64,000 nucleotides of DNA, from the NCBI GenBank assembly GCA_947489325.1, contig CANLDA010000002.1, positions 186,001 to 250,000 of the forward strand, in the 5' to 3' direction. Shown here one piece after another: positions 8,984 to 20,089 of the stretch. The DNA comes from an uncultured Paracoccaceae bacterium (GTDB taxonomy: Bacteria; Pseudomonadota; Alphaproteobacteria; Rhodobacterales; Rhodobacteraceae). The position numbers were made by a program, and so were the translations under genes. How positions within the stretch are numbered: the first letter of the stretch is position 1; each line of letters opens with the position of its first letter. A model generated the notes under the pieces. It saw nothing but the letters and a program-made list of their open reading frames with translations, was not told the DNA's origin and did no database searches.

Positions 8984-10174
8984 TTATTGATCCAGCGCCG
9001 CTACGCCGGGCAGCTCTTTGCCTTCCATCCATTCAAGGAAAGCCCCACCTGCCGTAGAGATATAGGTGAAATCATTCGCAGCACCAGAGGCGTTGAGTGC
9101 GGCAACCGTGTCACCGCCCCCTGCAACCGAAATCAACTGACCCGACCGGGTAAGGGCCGCCGCCTTAAGAGCTGCGGCATTGGTGGCCGCGTCAAAAGGT
9201 TCGAGCTCGAACGCGCCAAGGGGGCCGTTCCAGATCAGGGTATTGCTGTTTTCCAGAACTTCGGTGATGCGTGCCACACTGTCAGGGCCTGCATCTAGGA
9301 TCATGCCGTCATCAGGACATTGATCGGCGGGCAAGGTGTCGTGATCCGCATGGGATTCAAATTTCTTGGCCACCACGATGTCGCTTGGCAAAATAATGGA
9401 GCAGCCTGTTTTTTCGGCTTTTTCCAGAATCTCGGCGGCCGTGTCTTTCATGATGCGCTCGGCCAGCGAAATGCCCACGTCGATGCCCTTGGCCACAAGG
9501 AATGTATTGGCCATGCCACCACCAATGATCAGATTGTCCACTTTGTCGACCAGATTGCCCAAAAGTTCGAGCTTGGTAGAGACCTTGGCCCCACCAACCA
9601 CTGCCGTCACAGGGCGTTTGGGTGCGCCAAGCGCGCTTTCAAGGGCTTCCAACTCGGCTTGCATCAAGCGGCCAGCACATGCGGGCAACAGACGCGCCAA
9701 TGCCTCGGTAGAACTGTGCGCGCGGTGGGCTGCTGAAAATGCGTCGTTGCAATAAACATCACCCAGTTTCGCCATACCTTCCGCCAGTCCAAGATCATTC
9801 TTGGTTTCGCCTTTATGAAAGCGGGTGTTTTCCAGCAACAAAACCTGACCATCCTGCAAGGTTTCCGCAGCCAATTCGGCCTCGGTGCCCACACAATCGG
9901 CGGCAAACAATACCGGCACCTCAAAGGCGCGTTCCAGGGTTGGGATCAGTTGTTTCAGTGACAGGTTTTCACGGCGTTCCCCGCCGGGTCGACCAAAATG
10001 CGCAAGCAGAACAGGTTTGCCCCCTGCCGCCAAAATGTCACGCACCGTGGGAATGATACGCCGGATACGGGTCGAGTCGGTCACAACCCCGTCAACGATC
10101 GGCACGTTGATGTCCACACGCACCAAAACGCGTTTGCCCGCAAGATCCATGTCATTCAGTGTTTTCCAAGCCAT
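8984..10174 (-). CDS. pgk: Phosphoglycerate kinase
   Basis: Phosphoglycerate kinase transfers phosphate from 1,3-bisphosphoglycerate to ADP in glycolysis. The protein has 396 residues, normal for bacteria. The N-terminal lobe has [18 protein letters not shown] with substrate-binding residues. It also has [21 protein letters not shown], and [14 protein letters not shown] at the start of the nucleotide lobe. The C-terminus has WNGPLGAFE and [13 protein letters not shown]. Start ATG at 10174. It is followed on the same strand by the class I aldolase after a terminator. No gap is seen, so its partner gene is not directly upstream; the next genes upstream are divergent cyclophilins. Confidence 0.97.
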   Translation of the reverse strand: MAWKTLNDMDLAGKRVLVRVDINVPIVDGVVTDSTRIRRIIPTVRDILAAGGKPVLLAHFGRPGGERRENLSLKQLIPTLERAFEVPVLFAADCVGTEAELAAETLQDGQVLLLENTRFHKGETKNDLGLAEGMAKLGDVYCNDAFSAAHRAHSSTEALARLLPACAGRLMQAELEALESALGAPKRPVTAVVGGAKVSTKLELLGNLVDKVDNLIIGGGMANTFLVAKGIDVGISLAERIMKDTAAEILEKAEKTGCSIILPSDIVVAKKFESHADHDTLPADQCPDDGMILDAGPDSVARITEVLENSNTLIWNGPLGAFELEPFDAATNAAALKAAALTRSGQLISVAGGGDTVAALNASGAANDFTYISTAGGAFLEWMEGKELPGVAALDQ

Positions 10175-10302
10175 TTTCGATCACCCTATGCAGAAAACTT
10201 TGCGCGTTCATTATAGGAAACTGTCCGCAGGTCAATGCCATGTCTTGGCATTCCGGCCCACCATGATTAGGTTCGCCGCAAACATTTAGACAGGAGCGCC
10301 AG

Positions 10303-10815
10303 ATGGCCGAAATAAAAGATCCCGAAAACACGATCCTCATGGAACTTAAGGATGGCACCGTAATCATCGAATTGCTGCCGGATATTGCACCGGGCCATTG
10401 CGACCGCATGAAGGAACTTGCGCGTTCGGGGCAGTATGACAACGTAGCCTTTCATCGTGTGATCGACGGCTTCATGGCGCAAACGGGTGATGTCGCCAAC
10501 GGCAACATGGAAAATGATTTCAATATTCGTGCGGCGGGCACAGGTGGCTCTGATTTGCCAAATCTCAAGGCCGAGTTCAGCCGCATTCCGCATGACCGTG
10601 GCTCCATTGGTGCTGCGCGTTCGCAAAACCCTGACAGCGCCAACAGTCAGTTCTTTATCAACTTTAAGGACAACTCGTTCCTGAACGGCCAATACACTGT
10701 TTATGGTCGCGTGATCAATGGTATGGAACATGTTGACGCCATCACACGGGGCGAACCACCAGCGAGTCCTGATCGCATGATCTCTGTTAAGGTGGCAGCT
10801 GATGTCGATGCGTAA
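10303..10815 (+). CDS. ppiB: Cyclophilin-type peptidylprolyl isomerase, cytoplasmic
   Basis: This 170-residue cyclophilin speeds cis-trans isomerisation of proline bonds. Family marks are NVAFHRVIDGFMAQTGD with the catalytic arginine, SANSQFFINF, and FLNGQYTVYGRVINGM. There is no signal peptide (start MAEIKDPENTI), so it acts in the cytoplasm. AGGAG lies about seven bases before the ATG at 10303. The gene overlaps the next one, a related exported cyclophilin, by 14 bases, so the pair is an operon formed by tandem duplication. Its own upstream region separates it from divergent pgk. Confidence 0.94.
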   Translation: MAEIKDPENTILMELKDGTVIIELLPDIAPGHCDRMKELARSGQYDNVAFHRVIDGFMAQTGDVANGNMENDFNIRAAGTGGSDLPNLKAEFSRIPHDRGSIGAARSQNPDSANSQFFINFKDNSFLNGQYTVYGRVINGMEHVDAITRGEPPASPDRMISVKVAADVDA

Positions 10816-11356
10816 GCTCGCAGCCGCCTTTGCACTGATGGCCAGCCCTGCGCTGGCCACCGGTCTTCAGATTGAGGTCGAAGGCGAAGGCGCCAACGGC
10901 ACCATCACGATTGACCTGCTGGAAGATGTGGCACCTGCGCATGTGGCACAGATCACCGCCTTGGCGGCAGAGGGTGCATATGACAACGTGGTCTTTCACC
11001 GCGTGATCGAAGGATTCATGGCGCAAACGGGCGACGTGCAACATGGCAAACTGGGTGAAGACCTGCGTTATGCTGGACGTGGCGGGTCAGATCTGCCTGA
11101 TCTGAAAGCTGAATTTTCTGACGTGCCGTTTGATCGTGGTGTTATCGGGATGGCGCGTTCTCAAAGCCCGGACAGCGCCAACAGCCAATTTTTTATCATG
11201 TTTGCGCCCGGCCATTTCTTGAACGGTCAATATACTGTTGTAGGGCAAGTAACCGATGGCATGGACGTCGTTGACGCCATCAAGCGCGGCAAAGGACAGA
11301 ATGGATCTGTCATTGGCCAGCCTGACCTTATGAAATCGGTCACTGTGATCGAATAA
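10802..11356 (+). CDS. Cyclophilin-type peptidylprolyl isomerase, exported
   Basis: This second cyclophilin (184 residues) is closely related to the preceding gene but begins with a signal peptide: MRKLAAAFALMASPALA and an A-x-A-type cleavage site. It should therefore work in the periplasm. The core motifs are kept: VFHRVIEGFMAQTGD, ARSQSPDSANSQFF, FLNGQYTVVGQVTDGM. The ATG at 10802 has AAGGTGG at 10789-10795, six bases upstream and inside the first gene, so translation is likely coupled; 10808 is possible but too far from that site. A strong terminator follows at 11366-11398. Confidence 0.93.
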   Translation: MSMRKLAAAFALMASPALATGLQIEVEGEGANGTITIDLLEDVAPAHVAQITALAAEGAYDNVVFHRVIEGFMAQTGDVQHGKLGEDLRYAGRGGSDLPDLKAEFSDVPFDRGVIGMARSQSPDSANSQFFIMFAPGHFLNGQYTVVGQVTDGMDVVDAIKRGKGQNGSVIGQPDLMKSVTVIE

Positions 11357-11365
11357 GTAAATGCA

Positions 11366-11398
11366 GCGTGAGGGCTGTGTCGGCCCTCATGCGTTTTG
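11366..11398 (+). terminator. Terminator of the cyclophilin pair
   Basis: The stem GCGTGAGGGC / GCCCTCATGC, with one mismatch, is followed by GTTTTGG ten bases after the stop codon of the exported cyclophilin. Confidence 0.8.
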
Positions 11399-11410
11399 GC
11401 ATTTAATACG

Positions 11411-11435
11411 TTTTCGACAAAAGTATTGTTCGAAA
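11411..11435. promoter_or_regulatory. Imperfect palindrome upstream of the ABC-like gene
   Basis: TTTTCGACAA and TTGTTCGAAA form an inverted repeat with one base offset, about 170 bases before the 1024-residue ABC-like gene. The 200 bases around it are AT-rich and otherwise empty. It may be an operator; no known regulator is assigned. Confidence 0.35.
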
Positions 11436-11601
11436 GTTCGCATCACCCCATCGAAAATTTTGTACAACATTCTTAGTCGTAGGACATTTTGTGGGCTTGC
11501 TCCTAAACATGTGGCAAAAATGCCTTATATGTGATGTCCTTACGCAAAAGGATGTCTAAGAGGCATCTAAACACAACGCGATACCTGTCCTGAGGGAATT
11601 T

Positions 11602-14600
11602 ATGGAAAAAAGTCTTTTTGCGTTCATTTGGAAATACTCCAAACGAGACCAGTTGATCCTGCTTGCGGTCACGTTGCTGACGTTTCCGTTACTGTATGCG
11701 ACGTTGGAATTGCCCAAGCGGATCATCAACGATGCGATAGGCAGTGAGGCCCCGATGGTCGATCTGTTCGGTATGGCGCTCACGCAAGTGCAATTTTTGA
11801 TGCTGTTGTGTTTTGGTTTTCTACTGAGTGTGATTTTTCACGGCGTCGTAAAGATGCGCTTGAACACGATGAAAGGCATTCTGGCCGAACGCATGTTGCG
11901 CCGATTCAGATTCCAGCTGATCACACGGATGCACCGCTTTCCGCAGTCCTATTTCCGCAAAACCTCGCAAGGGGAGCTGGTGTCGATGGTCACATCCGAG
12001 GCCGAACCTATGGGTGGCCTAATGGGCGATGCGATCAGTCAACCAGTGTTTCAAGCCGGACAAATGATCACCATTCTGGCGTTTTTGTTTGCACAGAGCA
12101 TATGGTTCGGGCTTGCCTCTGTGGCACTTATCCCGCTTCAGGCATGGCTTATTCCACGTCTTCAGCGACGCATCAATCTGCTGAATAAGGCCCGTATTCA
12201 AGAAGTGCGCCATCTGGCCGCTGAAATCGGCGAAAGTGCGGCTGGCGTCAGTGATCTGCGTTTGAATGGTGGGTTACGGTATCGTCTGGCAATGTTTTCT
12301 GACCGCTTGGGGCGTCTCTTTACGATCCGTTTCCAGATTTATCAGAAAAAGTTTTTCATGAAGTTTCTCAACAACTTCATCAATCAAATGACGCCGTTCT
12401 TCTTTTACTCCGTGGGTGGATATTTGGCGATCAAGGGACAGATTTCAGTTGGTGCCCTTGTCGCGGCATTGGCAGCTTACAAGGATTTATCCTCCCCTTG
12501 GAAAGAGCTTTTGACATATTACAATCAGCTGCAGGACATGTCGTTACGCTGGTCTGTGGTGACCGAGAAATTTGCTCGTCGTAAAGATATCGACGAAAGC
12601 CTGTTTGAAGGCGTACCAACAGAAGTTCCACGCCTGCAAGGCGATATCGAATTGCGCAATGTATCGGTGAATGACGAAAACGGAAATATGGTGTTGGAGC
12701 AAATCAACCTGACCATTCCGAAGGGCGCGCGTGTTGCGGTGAAAACCAAGGATGCGGCATCGGGTACGGCTTTGGCCGAGCTTCTGACACGTGAATTGGT
12801 GCCTGCACGAGGTGAGGTGACTGTGGCGGGTTACCCCATGAACAGCCTGCACCAGACAGTTATTGCCGGGCGCATCGGGTATGCCCATTCAAGCCCACAT
12901 CTCTTTGGAGGCACGTTGGGTGAAAACCTGATGATGCCATTCATGCATTTGCCCGAGAATGGCTCTGCTGTTTCCGCCAAAGATAGAGTGCAACTGGATG
13001 AAGCACTGAAAACTGGCAACTCCACGGACTTGCTGGATATGCCATGGATCGATCCAGCTGTGGCTGGATTCAGCACCGAAGACGACATTCAGGAATGGTG
13101 GTTTCGCCTGGTCGAGGCGATGGGCATCGACGATTTTATGGTACGCCGCACCTTACGGTCAGTTCTGTGCAACGAGATGCATGACGAGCTCAAGGCTGAA
13201 ATTGTACGTCTGCGCCCAGTGATTGTCGAACGCCTGAAAGAGGCTGGCGTCTGTGATGTGATCTATCGCTATGATGCGGACCGGTTTAATCCGGTGACAC
13301 CCTTGGGCAGTAACCTACTATATGCGATGCCAGTGCGTCCTTTGCAGCAGCGCACTTTGGCTAAAGATTCCAACTTTGTACGCCTCTTGCAATCTGAGGG
13401 CCTTGCGCAGGAAATTACGGATATTGCTGTCAATGTGATCGATGGTTTGAATGCAACTTTCGGCATGGATGGCACGGATCATCCTTTGTTCCGTATGTTG
13501 AACATGGATGAAGAACTATATGTTCAGCTGACAAAACTGGCGGAAAAGCTACGCGAGCAGGGTGCGGATGCGCTGAGCGAAGATGAAGCTGGCTTGTTGA
13601 TGACCGTTCCTTTTGCGTTTTCTGCTGAACAAATTGGTCCAGCCTTCAAAGAAGAATTCAAAGAACGCGTGCTGGAGATCAGGCGCACCAGATCTGATCA
13701 TCTTATTTCGCAAATGGATGGTTTGTTTGAACGTCTGGATGAAGAAAAATACATCCCGATTATGACCGTGTTGGGGAATGCGATCTTTGGGCGGGTGTCC
13801 GGTATGGCAGGTGGCCGCGAAGACCAGGTTGTGGATGTTGTGGTCGATGTCCTGAGTGAACACGGTTTACGGCGCAAGCTGGCGCAATGTATTTATGATT
13901 TGGAAACGGATCAGGGTGGCGTGAATATTCCTGCAGTGTTCCGGGAACGCGCCGCCTTTAGCCGTGCCGGGATTAAGCGCCCGGATATTTTGATCCTGCA
14001 AAACGCCTTAGCAAGCCACAGCGCCGAAGCCCGCAGCCGCACGCGCGAACGGCTTGGGGATTTGTTGCCGGGAGCGACTAAAATCTACATTGAGAGCCAT
14101 TTTAATGCGCCTGAATCTTATGACATGTTCATCGAGATCAAAAATGGGCGGATTGATGGTATCGAGGGTGTTGATGACGGTGAAGATAACCTTGCGCGTC
14201 AAGACCTGAACAAGAAAATGAAGGCGCTGAGCCAAGCAGAAATTTTCGCAAATATTCCGCGTAAACAACAGCGCTTACTGGCGTTTAGTTCGCAATGGTA
14301 CAAAGTGGAAAAGGGCCAGAACATCTATAACAAGGGCGACCCACCCGATGCGGCCTATCTGTGCGTTAAGGGGTTGGCCGGACTGTTTTTTTCCGAAACA
14401 GAGATGCAATCTCGACTGATTTCAGAGGTCACACCAGGACGCTTGATTGGGGATCTGGCAGTTATTTTAAACCAACCCCGACGGGTCAATCTGACAGCAC
14501 TAGAGGATTCTGTTTTGCTGCGGATTGGTGCGCGGGAATTGCGCGCGGTGATCAAAAATGATGCCACCGTGGCGTTCAATCTTCTGCAAACAGTTGCTGG

Positions 14601-14676
14601 GCATCTTGAAGGCGCTGCAGACAGAATTCGCGAAATTGCAGTTGAACAAGCCAACGGTCAGACGACAGATCAATAA
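11602..14676 (+). CDS. ABC-exporter-like protein with degenerate ATPase domain and cNMP-binding domain
   Basis: This is a 1024-residue protein in three parts. Residues 1-320 look like an ABC type-1 exporter membrane domain (several hydrophobic helices; [20 protein letters not shown] matches the usual coupling region). Residues 340-870 follow the order of an ABC ATPase, but the working motifs are lost. The Walker A equivalent at 375-390 reads [16 protein letters not shown] with no GKS/T. The Q-loop region reads [19 protein letters not shown] without the glutamine. Walker B at 794-801 reads PDILILQN, with QN in place of DE. About 350 extra residues separate the Q-loop region from Walker B. Residues 880-1015 look like a cyclic-nucleotide-binding domain ([29 protein letters not shown]). 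GAGGGA precedes the ATG. The gene stands alone between terminators. Probably a membrane sensor or scaffold rather than a pump; function unknown. Confidence 0.85.
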   Translation: MEKSLFAFIWKYSKRDQLILLAVTLLTFPLLYATLELPKRIINDAIGSEAPMVDLFGMALTQVQFLMLLCFGFLLSVIFHGVVKMRLNTMKGILAERMLRRFRFQLITRMHRFPQSYFRKTSQGELVSMVTSEAEPMGGLMGDAISQPVFQAGQMITILAFLFAQSIWFGLASVALIPLQAWLIPRLQRRINLLNKARIQEVRHLAAEIGESAAGVSDLRLNGGLRYRLAMFSDRLGRLFTIRFQIYQKKFFMKFLNNFINQMTPFFFYSVGGYLAIKGQISVGALVAALAAYKDLSSPWKELLTYYNQLQDMSLRWSVVTEKFARRKDIDESLFEGVPTEVPRLQGDIELRNVSVNDENGNMVLEQINLTIPKGARVAVKTKDAASGTALAELLTRELVPARGEVTVAGYPMNSLHQTVIAGRIGYAHSSPHLFGGTLGENLMMPFMHLPENGSAVSAKDRVQLDEALKTGNSTDLLDMPWIDPAVAGFSTEDDIQEWWFRLVEAMGIDDFMVRRTLRSVLCNEMHDELKAEIVRLRPVIVERLKEAGVCDVIYRYDADRFNPVTPLGSNLLYAMPVRPLQQRTLAKDSNFVRLLQSEGLAQEITDIAVNVIDGLNATFGMDGTDHPLFRMLNMDEELYVQLTKLAEKLREQGADALSEDEAGLLMTVPFAFSAEQIGPAFKEEFKERVLEIRRTRSDHLISQMDGLFERLDEEKYIPIMTVLGNAIFGRVSGMAGGREDQVVDVVVDVLSEHGLRRKLAQCIYDLETDQGGVNIPAVFRERAAFSRAGIKRPDILILQNALASHSAEARSRTRERLGDLLPGATKIYIESHFNAPESYDMFIEIKNGRIDGIEGVDDGEDNLARQDLNKKMKALSQAEIFANIPRKQQRLLAFSSQWYKVEKGQNIYNKGDPPDAAYLCVKGLAGLFFSETEMQSRLISEVTPGRLIGDLAVILNQPRRVNLTALEDSVLLRIGARELRAVIKNDATVAFNLLQTVAGHLEGAADRIREIAVEQANGQTTDQ

Positions 14677-14688
14677 ATCAGATGATGT

Positions 14689-14717
14689 GCCCTGCTGGAA
14701 TTCAGGGCGCATTTTTC
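14689..14717 (+). terminator. Terminator of the ABC-like gene
   Basis: The perfect stem GCCCTG / CAGGGC around an eight-base loop is followed by GCATTTTTC. It ends exactly where the predicted -35 of the hut promoter begins. Confidence 0.82.
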
Positions 14718-14745
14718 TTGACTCCATTATGTATAGACATAATAT
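14718..14745 (+). promoter_or_regulatory. Predicted hut promoter with overlapping palindromic operator
   Basis: TTGACT at 14718-14723 and TAATAT at 14740-14745, 16 bases apart, make a plausible sigma-70 promoter. Between and over them lies an 18-base palindrome at 14726-14743 with perfect ATTATGT / ACATAAT arms. Its ATGT-N4-ACAT core resembles sites bound by GntR-family HutC repressors. A repressor here would block polymerase, relieved by urocanate in the known HutC model. HutC itself is not in the window. Confidence 0.65.
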
Positions 14746-14776
14746 CAATAAGTGTATTCACGTAATTGGATCACTC

Positions 14777-15964
14777 ATGCTTTATACAAACACTCAAATT
14801 GCGACAATGGATGCGGATGGGACTTATGGTTTGATCCGTGATGGAGCGCTGGTGGTGCAGGATGCCAAGGTCGCTTGGGTCGGCGCGCGCACGGATTTAC
14901 CCGCTAAGTTTCGCGATGAAGCGACCGAAGATTTGGGGGGACGGTTGATCACACCCGCCTTGATTGATTGTCACACACATATCGTTTTTGGGGGCAATCG
15001 CGCCAAAGAGTTTGAGATGCGTTTGAACGGGGCCTCTTATGAAGAGGTGGCGCGGGCAGGCGGCGGCATCGTGTCCACTGTTACGGCCACGCGTGCGGCG
15101 GATTTTGACAGCTTGTTGAGCGAAGCATTACGCCGGGTTGACGTAATGATTGCCGAAGGTGTTGCAGTGATCGAGATCAAATCAGGCTATGGGCTTGATA
15201 TAGAAAATGAGCTCAAGATGTTGCGCGTCGCGCGTGCCATTCCTGAGCGTCGGTCTGTATGTGTTGTCACCAGCTATCTTGCGGCCCATGCGGTCCCTGT
15301 TGGGGCAGTGGCTGACAAATATATTGATGACGTGGTGCTGCCCGGATTGCGTGCGGCCCACGCCGAAGGGTTGGTGGATGCGGTGGATGGATTTTGCGAA
15401 GGCATTGCCTTTAACCCGGACCAGATCCGCCGTGTATTTGATTTGGCGCGTGATTTGGGACTGCCTGTTAAATTGCATGCGGAACAACTGTGCCACCTTG
15501 GTGGCACCAAATTGGCGGCAGAATATGGGGCGATTTCGGCGGATCATGTGGAATATGCCACAGATGCGGATGTGCAGGCTTTGGCGGCGTCCAATACAAC
15601 AGCCGTGATTTTGCCGGGTGCGTTTTATACCATCCGTGAAACCCAAATGCCCCCGATTGAGAGTTTTCGCAAACATGGCGTGCCCATGGCACTTGCGACG
15701 GATTGCAACCCAGGGTCTTCGCCGATGGCCTCTCTTTTGTTGACGATGAATATGGGGTGCACTTTGTTTCGTATGACACCGCAAGAAGCGCTTGCCGGGG
15801 TGACATGCAATGCCGCGCGCGCCTTGGGACTGACAGATTGCGGGGTGATCCGCGCGGGTTTGCGCGCCAATCTGGCAATCTGGGACGTTCAAGAGCCAGC
15901 TGAGCTTGCCTATCGCATCGGATGGAACCCACTTTATAAACGTATTTTCGGAGATCAGCCATGA
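14777..15964 (+). CDS. hutI: Imidazolonepropionase
   Basis: HutI hydrolyses 4-imidazolone-5-propionate to N-formimino-glutamate, the third step of histidine breakdown. The mature frame from the ATG at 14777 gives 395 residues, near the family length; the open frame upstream to 14558 runs through a terminator and the predicted promoter and is rejected. Metal and substrate motifs of the amidohydrolase fold are present: [39 protein letters not shown], and [13 protein letters not shown]. It ends overlapping hutH by four bases (ATGA at 15961). The Shine-Dalgarno sequence is weak. Confidence 0.95.
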   Translation: MLYTNTQIATMDADGTYGLIRDGALVVQDAKVAWVGARTDLPAKFRDEATEDLGGRLITPALIDCHTHIVFGGNRAKEFEMRLNGASYEEVARAGGGIVSTVTATRAADFDSLLSEALRRVDVMIAEGVAVIEIKSGYGLDIENELKMLRVARAIPERRSVCVVTSYLAAHAVPVGAVADKYIDDVVLPGLRAAHAEGLVDAVDGFCEGIAFNPDQIRRVFDLARDLGLPVKLHAEQLCHLGGTKLAAEYGAISADHVEYATDADVQALAASNTTAVILPGAFYTIRETQMPPIESFRKHGVPMALATDCNPGSSPMASLLLTMNMGCTLFRMTPQEALAGVTCNAARALGLTDCGVIRAGLRANLAIWDVQEPAELAYRIGWNPLYKRIFGDQP

Positions 15965-17502
15965 GCGTCATCCTGACACCCGGCACGGCAACGTTGCAGG
16001 ATTTATCTGACGTGTGGCGCAACAAGCGCGCTGTGCGTCTGCATGAAAGCGCGTGGCCAGGTATTCAAGCCGCTGCTGGCCTTGTGGCGCAAGCGGCCCA
16101 AGGGGGCGATGCGATTTATGGCGTTAATACTGGGTTCGGAAAGTTAGCCAGCGTCAAAATCGCCGCTGAGGACACCGCCACTTTGCAACGCAATCTGATC
16201 CTCAGCCATTGTTGTGGGGTGGGGGCTCCGCTTGAGATCGAAACAACCCGTTTGATGATGGTTCTGAAGCTGCTGTCTCTGGGGCGTGGGGCCTCTGGTG
16301 TGGCGATGACAACGGTGCGTTTGATCGAGGATATGTTGGCCAACAACGTCACACCTTTGGTCCCCGAGCAAGGGTCGGTTGGGGCATCGGGGGACCTGGC
16401 GCCACTGGCACATATGGCCGCGACGATGCTGGGTGAGGGAGAGGCGTTTTTTAATAATACTCGAATGTCCTCTGCTCAAGCGCTTGAAAAGGCGGGGCTA
16501 AATCCGATTGTTTTGGGTGCCAAGGAAGGGCTCGCGCTGATCAATGGTACGCAATTTTCAACGGCTTGCGCGTTGACCGGATTGTTTGACGCATGGCGCA
16601 ATGCGGCCGGGGCAGTGGTGTCGGCGGCTATGTCAACAGACGCGATCATGGGGTCCACGGCACCACTTGTGGATGAAATCCATACCCTGCGTGGACATGC
16701 AGGTCAAATTGCAGCGGCCCGCGCCCAACGGACACTGATGGATGGGTCAGAAATTCGCGAAAGTCATCGTGACGGTGACACCCGCGTGCAAGATCCATAT
16801 TGCATTCGTTGCCAGCCGCAGGTGACTGGGGCTGCGATGGATTTGTTGCATTTCGCGGGCCGCACGCTGGAGATTGAGGCAAATGCAGTCACCGACAACC
16901 CTCTTGTGTTGGTGAACGAAGGGCGCATTGTTTCGGGTGGTAATTTCCATGCTGAACCCGTGGGGTTTGCTGCTGATCAAATCGCCGTTGCCCTGTCAGA
17001 AATTGGGGCTATCGCGCAGCGGCGTGTGGCCTTGATGGTGGACCCCACGCTTAGCTTTGATCTGCCGCCCTTTCTGACACCTAATCCGGGTTTGAATTCC
17101 GGCTTGATGATTGCGGAGGTAACAACCGCCGCTTTGATGAGCGAGAACAAGCATTTAGCGAACCCGTGTACAACTGACAGCACCCCAACATCCGCCAATC
17201 AAGAGGACCATGTCAGCATGGCAGCCCATGCCGCGCGGCGTCTGAAGCGAATGAATGCTAACCTAAACGTCATTCTGGGCGTCGAGATGATGTGCGCAAT
17301 GCAAGGGGTTGAATATCGCGCGCCTTTGAAAACCAGTCCCAAATTGCAGGACATCATTGCCAAAGCCCGTCAATCCGTGCCCGCATTGGCCGAAGATCGC
17401 TTTCTGGCAGGTGACATTCAGGCGGCAGCGGATTTGGTGAGTTCTGGTGATTTGTTGAAAATAGCAGAACTGCCTGAGGAAGTGACTGGGGGCGTTGCAT
17501 GA
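15961..17502 (+). CDS. hutH: Histidine ammonia-lyase
   Basis: HutH removes ammonia from histidine to give urocanate, the first step of histidine use. The 513-residue protein is full length. The self-formed MIO cofactor arises from Ala142-Ser143-Gly144, seen in [15 protein letters not shown]. Other family marks are [37 protein letters not shown], and [18 protein letters not shown]. It overlaps hutI upstream and hutG downstream, each by ATGA, so the three are tightly coupled. The codon use matches its neighbours. Confidence 0.97.
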   Translation: MSVILTPGTATLQDLSDVWRNKRAVRLHESAWPGIQAAAGLVAQAAQGGDAIYGVNTGFGKLASVKIAAEDTATLQRNLILSHCCGVGAPLEIETTRLMMVLKLLSLGRGASGVAMTTVRLIEDMLANNVTPLVPEQGSVGASGDLAPLAHMAATMLGEGEAFFNNTRMSSAQALEKAGLNPIVLGAKEGLALINGTQFSTACALTGLFDAWRNAAGAVVSAAMSTDAIMGSTAPLVDEIHTLRGHAGQIAAARAQRTLMDGSEIRESHRDGDTRVQDPYCIRCQPQVTGAAMDLLHFAGRTLEIEANAVTDNPLVLVNEGRIVSGGNFHAEPVGFAADQIAVALSEIGAIAQRRVALMVDPTLSFDLPPFLTPNPGLNSGLMIAEVTTAALMSENKHLANPCTTDSTPTSANQEDHVSMAAHAARRLKRMNANLNVILGVEMMCAMQGVEYRAPLKTSPKLQDIIAKARQSVPALAEDRFLAGDIQAAADLVSSGDLLKIAELPEEVTGGVA

Positions 17503-18281
17503 CGCCAGTAACTGTAACGCAAGGCAATAGCTCTGTTGTATTGGGGTTTCCCCATTGCGGCACCTATGTGCCTGCAGATGTCTGGAACAACCTGAATGAA
17601 ACGGGCAGGGCGCTGTCAGACACAGATTGGCATGTGGATCATCTGTACGATGGTGTCATGGACGGCCTTACCACAGTGCGCGCCAACTTTCATCGCTATG
17701 TAATAGATGCCAATCGCGACCCTTCTGGCGACAGCCTGTATCCGGGCCAGAACACCACGACGTTGGTGCCTTTGACCGATTTTGACGGGCTGCCAATTTG
17801 GTCAAAAGAGCCAGATGCAATAGAAATTGCAGCACGGCGTGAAACCGTTCATGCCCCATATCACGCGGCCCTTCAGGCAGAACTTGATCGGGTGCGTTCT
17901 ATCCATGGCTTTGTCATTCTGTATGACTGCCATTCGATCCGTTCACGGATTCCATTTCTATTTGATGGTGTGCTGCCGGATTTTAATGTTGGCACCAATT
18001 TAGGCATAACTTGCGCACCCGAGATTGAGGCGCGCGCAGTTGCGGTATGTGAAGCGGCGAAAGGGTATCGATCCGTGCTGAACGGACGTTTTCGTGGGGG
18101 CTGGACAACACGTCATTATGGGCAACCGCATCAAGGTCAGCACGCCATTCAAATGGAACTCGCACAATCTGCCTATTTGACGTGTGAGCATGCTCCGTGG
18201 ACCTATGATACCCAAAAGGCAGAGGCATTGCGTGCCCATCTGGCCAAGATTTTAACGCGATTGGCAGGGTGGACACCATGA
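17499..18281 (+). CDS. hutG: N-formylglutamate deformylase
   Basis: HutG of this family (N-formylglutamate amidohydrolase) splits N-formylglutamate to glutamate and formate. The 260-residue protein has the family marks [56 protein letters not shown], and [11 protein letters not shown]. It is not the arginase-like formimidoylglutamase, which also goes by the name HutG. Its presence implies the five-step histidine route, which also needs formimidoylglutamate deiminase (HutF); hutF is not visible here. It overlaps hutH by four bases and is followed by hutU after about 90 bases. Confidence 0.94.
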   Translation: MTPVTVTQGNSSVVLGFPHCGTYVPADVWNNLNETGRALSDTDWHVDHLYDGVMDGLTTVRANFHRYVIDANRDPSGDSLYPGQNTTTLVPLTDFDGLPIWSKEPDAIEIAARRETVHAPYHAALQAELDRVRSIHGFVILYDCHSIRSRIPFLFDGVLPDFNVGTNLGITCAPEIEARAVAVCEAAKGYRSVLNGRFRGGWTTRHYGQPHQGQHAIQMELAQSAYLTCEHAPWTYDTQKAEALRAHLAKILTRLAGWTP

Positions 18282-18372
18282 TCTGCAACCGCGTTTTCTT
18301 TGACACTTTGTTTGACCGCTGCGTAGACCGATCTGCGCACGCAATCATCCCCTGTTCCCCAAGGAGTGAGCC

Positions 18373-20046
18373 ATGACCAACCCACGCCATAACCTGCGCG
18401 ACATTTTTCCACCTACGGGCACGGAAATCACCGCCAAAAGCTGGCTGACAGAGGCGCCAATGCGGATGTTGATGAACAATCTGCATCCCGATGTGGCCGA
18501 AAACCCGCATGAATTGGTGGTGTACGGCGGCATTGGCCGGGCGGCGCGCACTTGGGAAGATTTTGATCGCATCGTGGCGGGTCTGAAAGATTTGGAAGAG
18601 GATGAAACTCTACTGGTGCAATCGGGCAAACCTGTGGGAATTTTCAAAACCCACAAGGATGCGCCGCGCGTGTTGATCGCCAACTCAAATCTCGTGCCGC
18701 ATTGGGCCACTTGGGACCATTTCAATGAACTCGATAAAAAGGGTTTGATGATGTACGGCCAGATGACGGCCGGGTCGTGGATTTACATCGGCACGCAGGG
18801 CATCGTTCAGGGAACCTATGAAACCTTTGTCGAAGCGGGGCGACAGCATTACAATGGCAGTCTGACGGGCAAATGGATTCTGACCGGGGGCCTTGGCGGC
18901 ATGGGTGGAGCCCAACCGTTGGCTGCCGTGTTTGCCGGGGCGTCCTGTTTGGCGGTGGAATGCAACCCTGACAGCATCGATTTCCGTTTGCGCACCAAAT
19001 ATCTGGATGAAAAGGCCGAAACGCTGGATGAGGCGTTAGAGATGATCGAGCGATGGAGCGCGGCAGGAGAGGCAAAATCTGTCGGCCTGCTTGGCAATGC
19101 TGCGGATGTTTTTCCTGAATTGGTGCGTCGTGGTGTGCGTCCGGACATCGTAACTGATCAAACTAGCGCGCATGATCCGATCAACGGGTATCTGCCGCAG
19201 GGTTGGAGCATGGCGCAATGGAAAGAAAAACGCGAAAGCGCGCCCAAAGAGGTGGAAAAAGCCGCGCGAGCCAGCATGAAAGTGCAGGTCAAGGCGATGT
19301 GCGAATTCCATGATATGGGCATTCCGACTGTGGATTATGGAAATAACATCAGGCAGATGGCGCTGGAAGAAGGGTTGGAGAACGCTTTTGATTTTCCCGG
19401 GTTTGTCCCGGCCTATATCCGCCCGCTGTTTTGCAAAGGGATTGGCCCGTTTCGGTGGTGCGCTTTGTCAGGTGATCCAGAAGACATCCGCAAGACAGAT
19501 GCAAAAATGAAAGAACTGTTCCCCGAAAACGCGCATTTGCATCGCTGGCTGGATATGGCGCAGGAGCGAATTGCGTTTCAGGGCTTGCCTGCACGCATTT
19601 GTTGGATTGGTTTGGGGGATCGTCATCGCGCGGGACTTGCGTTCAATGAAATGGTGCGCACGGGTGAATTGTCGGCCCCGGTGGTGATTGGCCGGGATCA
19701 TCTGGATTCAGGCTCTGTCGCGTCCCCCAACCGCGAAACTGAATCCATGAAAGACGGAAGTGACGCTGTGTCTGACTGGCCTTTGCTGAACGCCTTGCTG
19801 AACACGGCGTCAGGTGCAACTTGGGTGTCACTGCACCATGGCGGTGGCGTTGGAATGGGGTTCAGTCAGCATTCAGGCATCGTTATTTGCTGCGATGGTA
19901 CCGAAGACGCGGATCGACGCCTTGAACGCGTGCTTTGGAATGATCCGGCCACGGGTGTCATGCGCCATGCCGATGCTGGATATGACATTGCACTTGATTG
20001 CGCCAAAGATCATGGACTGCGCCTGCCAGGTATTTTGGGAAACTGA
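18373..20046 (+). CDS. hutU: Urocanate hydratase
   Basis: HutU adds water to urocanate, giving imidazolonepropionate, and uses tightly bound NAD+. The protein has 557 residues, the normal length. The start is [19 protein letters not shown]. The NAD-binding stretch is [17 protein letters not shown]. Other marks are [53 protein letters not shown] and [19 protein letters not shown] lies seven bases before the ATG at 18373. Although it performs step two, it is the last hut gene. The 90-base gap before it carries only a 30-codon frame that I do not call a gene. Confidence 0.97.
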   Translation: MTNPRHNLRDIFPPTGTEITAKSWLTEAPMRMLMNNLHPDVAENPHELVVYGGIGRAARTWEDFDRIVAGLKDLEEDETLLVQSGKPVGIFKTHKDAPRVLIANSNLVPHWATWDHFNELDKKGLMMYGQMTAGSWIYIGTQGIVQGTYETFVEAGRQHYNGSLTGKWILTGGLGGMGGAQPLAAVFAGASCLAVECNPDSIDFRLRTKYLDEKAETLDEALEMIERWSAAGEAKSVGLLGNAADVFPELVRRGVRPDIVTDQTSAHDPINGYLPQGWSMAQWKEKRESAPKEVEKAARASMKVQVKAMCEFHDMGIPTVDYGNNIRQMALEEGLENAFDFPGFVPAYIRPLFCKGIGPFRWCALSGDPEDIRKTDAKMKELFPENAHLHRWLDMAQERIAFQGLPARICWIGLGDRHRAGLAFNEMVRTGELSAPVVIGRDHLDSGSVASPNRETESMKDGSDAVSDWPLLNALLNTASGATWVSLHHGGGVGMGFSQHSGIVICCDGTEDADRRLERVLWNDPATGVMRHADAGYDIALDCAKDHGLRLPGILGN

Positions 20047-20089
20047 ATAAGCGCCTGACAGCGCGGTTTTACTTGCTCTTATCACGGTC

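Noticed and set aside
14558-14776. N-terminal extension of hutI
   Set aside because: It runs through a terminator and the predicted promoter and has no similarity to HutI.
18279-18372. About 30-codon frame between hutG and hutU
   Set aside because: No ribosome-binding site and no known match; it overlaps the leader of hutU.
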